Program-made: the position numbers and the translations under genes
The notes under the pieces: generated by a model
What the model saw: only the letters and a program-made list of their open reading frames with translations
Told to the model about the DNA's origin: nothing
The model's database searches: none
From: JAEXOD01 sp963663265
GTDB taxonomy: Bacteria > Bacteroidota > Ignavibacteria > Ignavibacteriales > Melioribacteraceae
DNA length: 64,000 nt
Assembly (NCBI GenBank): GCA_963663265.2
Contig: CAXXXM010000002.1
Coordinates: 620,001-684,000 of the forward strand
Reading direction: 5' to 3'
Shown here: in pieces, positions 62,224-64,000 of the stretch
Layout of the letters: every line of letters begins with the position of its first letter
Position numbering within the stretch: position 1 is the stretch's first letter

Positions 62224-62669
62224 TTTTAATCCTTTTGAAGTACTTCTTTAGCAATCTACAACTTATGTGTTTTCAATTTCTTATGTTGTTTTTCTATTTC
62301 CTCAATGTTTTAGACATTGCCTGCTATTAAATCATACAAAAGCTCTCTTTTTTTATATTTAAAAGTAATGTAGCAAACATTTTGCAACTTTTTAAACAAT
62401 TGTTATTATTTTACAACAACTTACAGAAACAAACTGTCAAACTCAGAACAATACATTTACTTATATTTTTATTATTAGACATGTTATAACAACACATAAA
62501 ATTAAAAAAGTTCGGGTCTCTATCTTTCTGCAACCTAATAATTCATCTTTTTGTGCCGCCTTGCCGAGTAGAATTGCAAGCTATTCCTTGATGAATAAAA
62601 TGCCATTCTGCCAGAATGGCTTTGATTGCAGAAAAGAACAAAACTTGTCTCATGTGCTAATAGAAAACT
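62224..62669. other. Intergenic region without a recognisable gene
   Basis: This 446-base AT-rich gap ends the flagellin cluster. I see no coding frame or RNA gene. The only structure is the hairpin at 62602-62620 (arms GCCATTCT and AGAATGGC, GCC loop), which on the minus strand is followed by ATTTTATT and probably terminates the beta-helix gene copy 2. Confidence 0.6.
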
Positions 62670-64000
62670 TTATTTTACAAAAACCATTTTCTTTAAATCA
62701 TTAAAAGCCGGTATTTTGCCTCTACCTGTTACTTCCAATCTATATAAATATATTCCGCTTGCATAATTGCTTAAATCTATTTTTGTTTCGTTGTAACCTT
62801 TGTCTTTTTCGCCTTCTATTATTGTTTGTAATAGTTTACCGGTTACATCATACAATTTAACACGTACATCACCAGATTCTTTTAGACTGTAACCAATTGT
62901 TGTATTTGGATTAAATGGGTTGGGATAATTTTGATATAATTCATAATTGTAATTTAGTTTTATATCTGCATCATTTACAGCGGTTATTGTTACATTTATT
63001 TCAGGGCTTGGAATGCTTTCGTTTCCTGTACTATCAACCGCAATTACTTTGTAATATACTTTTTGACTCCCTTTTGTTAAATAATCAGTATAAACTGAAT
63101 CACTTAGTGTTGCTATTAAGTGCTTTGGATCTATGTTAAAATTTGATTTTATATCTTTATATAATCTATATTCCTTAAAATCACTTTCCCACCTCTTATC
63201 CCATACCAGTTCTATTTTACTTGAATCAGGTTTATATGTTGCCGCTATCTTTTTGATCTGTTTTGGCGGTAAATCTTGATATTCATAACTTATTCCGTAT
63301 GGTCCGCCATATACACCAATATCACTTCTTGTTCCATCTACATCTAATATATTTGGATCGCCTGCATCTATTCCGGGTGAATATTTCTGTAATCTGTAAT
63401 CATATAAATTACCTACCAACGGTACAGTATCATTTACAAACATTGGGTCTGCTATTCTATCATTTGCTCCCGCTGTCATTCCATTATACATACCTCTACT
63501 AAGATTAAAAAATAAGTTATAGTCAGAATACCCGGGTGAACCATAAGAATATACAGCATGTTTACATTGTGTTATTATATTATTCTTTAGAACGAAGTAT
63601 TTTCCATTGTTCCCCGTTGCAATACCAACATTTGTTGGATCTATTAGTGTGTTATTTATAACAAACGATGTATCAGTCGAGCCGTCTCCAGTCGCCAGTG
63701 CATGTATTGATGAAGCAAATCCCGAAATTATATTATTTGTTATTACGGCTTTATTATTTGTACTAATATTTATTCCATAATATACATCGTAATAGTCTTC
63801 ATCTGTTGTTATTATATTATTCCGTATTTCATATTCGCCGCCACCTGCATTAGTTGTTATTCCAAAACACCATGAATCATTTATTAAGACTAAATTAAAA
63901 TAACAGTTTTCTATTTTATATTTATAATTATCTTCGAGAGTCGCTATGCTACATCCCGTTGTTGTATTTTTAATAATCGTGCTGTTTACTTCGGTATCTT
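62670..64000 (-). CDS. Secreted parallel beta-helix protein with type IX C-terminal domain (copy 2), N-terminus outside window
   Basis: The minus-strand frame is open from the stop at 62670 to the right edge of the window with no stop codon, giving at least 443 residues. It has beta-helix turns (IRNNIITTDEDYYDVYYG; INNTLIDPTNVGIATGNNG), DAGDPNILDVDGTRSDIGVY, the fibronectin-like segment and the sorting domain with YQNYPNPFNPNTTIGY. An internal Met at 63491 is not the start, because similarity to copy 1 continues well upstream of it. The 3' two-thirds are nearly identical to copy 1 and the 5' part has diverged. Confidence 0.88.
   Translation of the reverse strand, partial: DTEVNSTIIKNTTTGCSIATLEDNYKYKIENCYFNLVLINDSWCFGITTNAGGGEYEIRNNIITTDEDYYDVYYGINISTNNKAVITNNIISGFASSIHALATGDGSTDTSFVINNTLIDPTNVGIATGNNGKYFVLKNNIITQCKHAVYSYGSPGYSDYNLFFNLSRGMYNGMTAGANDRIADPMFVNDTVPLVGNLYDYRLQKYSPGIDAGDPNILDVDGTRSDIGVYGGPYGISYEYQDLPPKQIKKIAATYKPDSSKIELVWDKRWESDFKEYRLYKDIKSNFNIDPKHLIATLSDSVYTDYLTKGSQKVYYKVIAVDSTGNESIPSPEINVTITAVNDADIKLNYNYELYQNYPNPFNPNTTIGYSLKESGDVRVKLYDVTGKLLQTIIEGEKDKGYNETKIDLSNYASGIYLYRLEVTGRGKIPAFNDLKKMVFVK

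Noticed and set aside
62505..62540. tRNA-like T-arm text (GTTCGGGTCTC)
   Set aside because: No acceptor stem, anticodon arm or D-arm could be paired around it.
63491..63491. Internal Met as the start of beta-helix gene copy 2
   Set aside because: The frame stays open to the window edge and upstream codons match copy 1, so the true start lies outside the window.

Overview
The window is AT-rich bacterial DNA. It most resembles a member of the Ignavibacteria (Bacteroidota/Chlorobi lineage). Two large beta-helix proteins end in a Por/type IX secretion C-terminal domain with a YQNYPNPFNP motif, and DUF2723 and DUF3078 proteins typical of this lineage are present. The same chromosome also carries a flagellin cluster, which fits Ignavibacteria better than classical Bacteroidetes. 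No rRNA, tRNA, prophage, transposase or CRISPR array was seen. The taxonomic call is an inference from gene content.

Layout. 1-4.0 kb (minus): start of a probable prmA, dacB, a TatD nuclease fused to a radical SAM domain, and purM. 4.2-10.2 kb (plus, probably one long transcription unit): hrcA-grpE-dnaJ heat-shock genes, a ComEA-like HhH protein, a pilin-like membrane protein, a PilM-like protein, rsmD and coaD. 10.2-16.5 kb (minus): two methyltransferases around a TPR/cold-shock-like protein, an RNase H protein and an LTA-synthase-like sulfatase. 16.5-18.5 kb: a compact type II restriction-modification pair resembling R.HinP1I and M.HhaI (probable target GCGC), bracketed by a 55-bp direct repeat. 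18.7-20.5 kb: a lipoprotein and a coiled-coil membrane protein whose gene is split by a one-base frameshift. 20.5-34.2 kb: metabolic and envelope genes (HIT, DUF3078, a truncated MscS, a SurA-like foldase, glycosyltransferases, DUF2723, an S9 peptidase, FmdB, FAH, a secreted protein of unknown function). 34.4-42.7 kb: a DJ-1 family protein, a type IX-secreted beta-helix protein, small ACT-like and CBM48 proteins, pdxB, a 1-kb repeat-filled gap and alaS. 42.9-49.3 kb: ECF sigma/anti-sigma pair, PspC membrane genes, 5-FTHF cyclo-ligase, a PAS histidine kinase and a divergent HD-domain protein.

49.3-62.2 kb is the most coherent locus. A CgeB-GT2-TPR glycosyltransferase is divergent from a 1758-residue protein made of three successive TPR plus GT9/GT41-like modules. 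This is followed directly by four short flagellins, a FliS-like chaperone and a fifth, decayed flagellin paralogue. Two flagellin genes have textbook sigma-28 promoters, and their leaders carry repeated GGA motifs. The simplest reading is a flagellin production and glycosylation locus. The window ends inside a second beta-helix/type IX-secreted gene that is nearly identical in its 3' part to the one at 35 kb.

Dispersed palindromic intergenic repeats (around 22.5, 35.0 and 39.3-40.0 kb) form a second theme. One copy begins exactly where the MscS gene is cut short.
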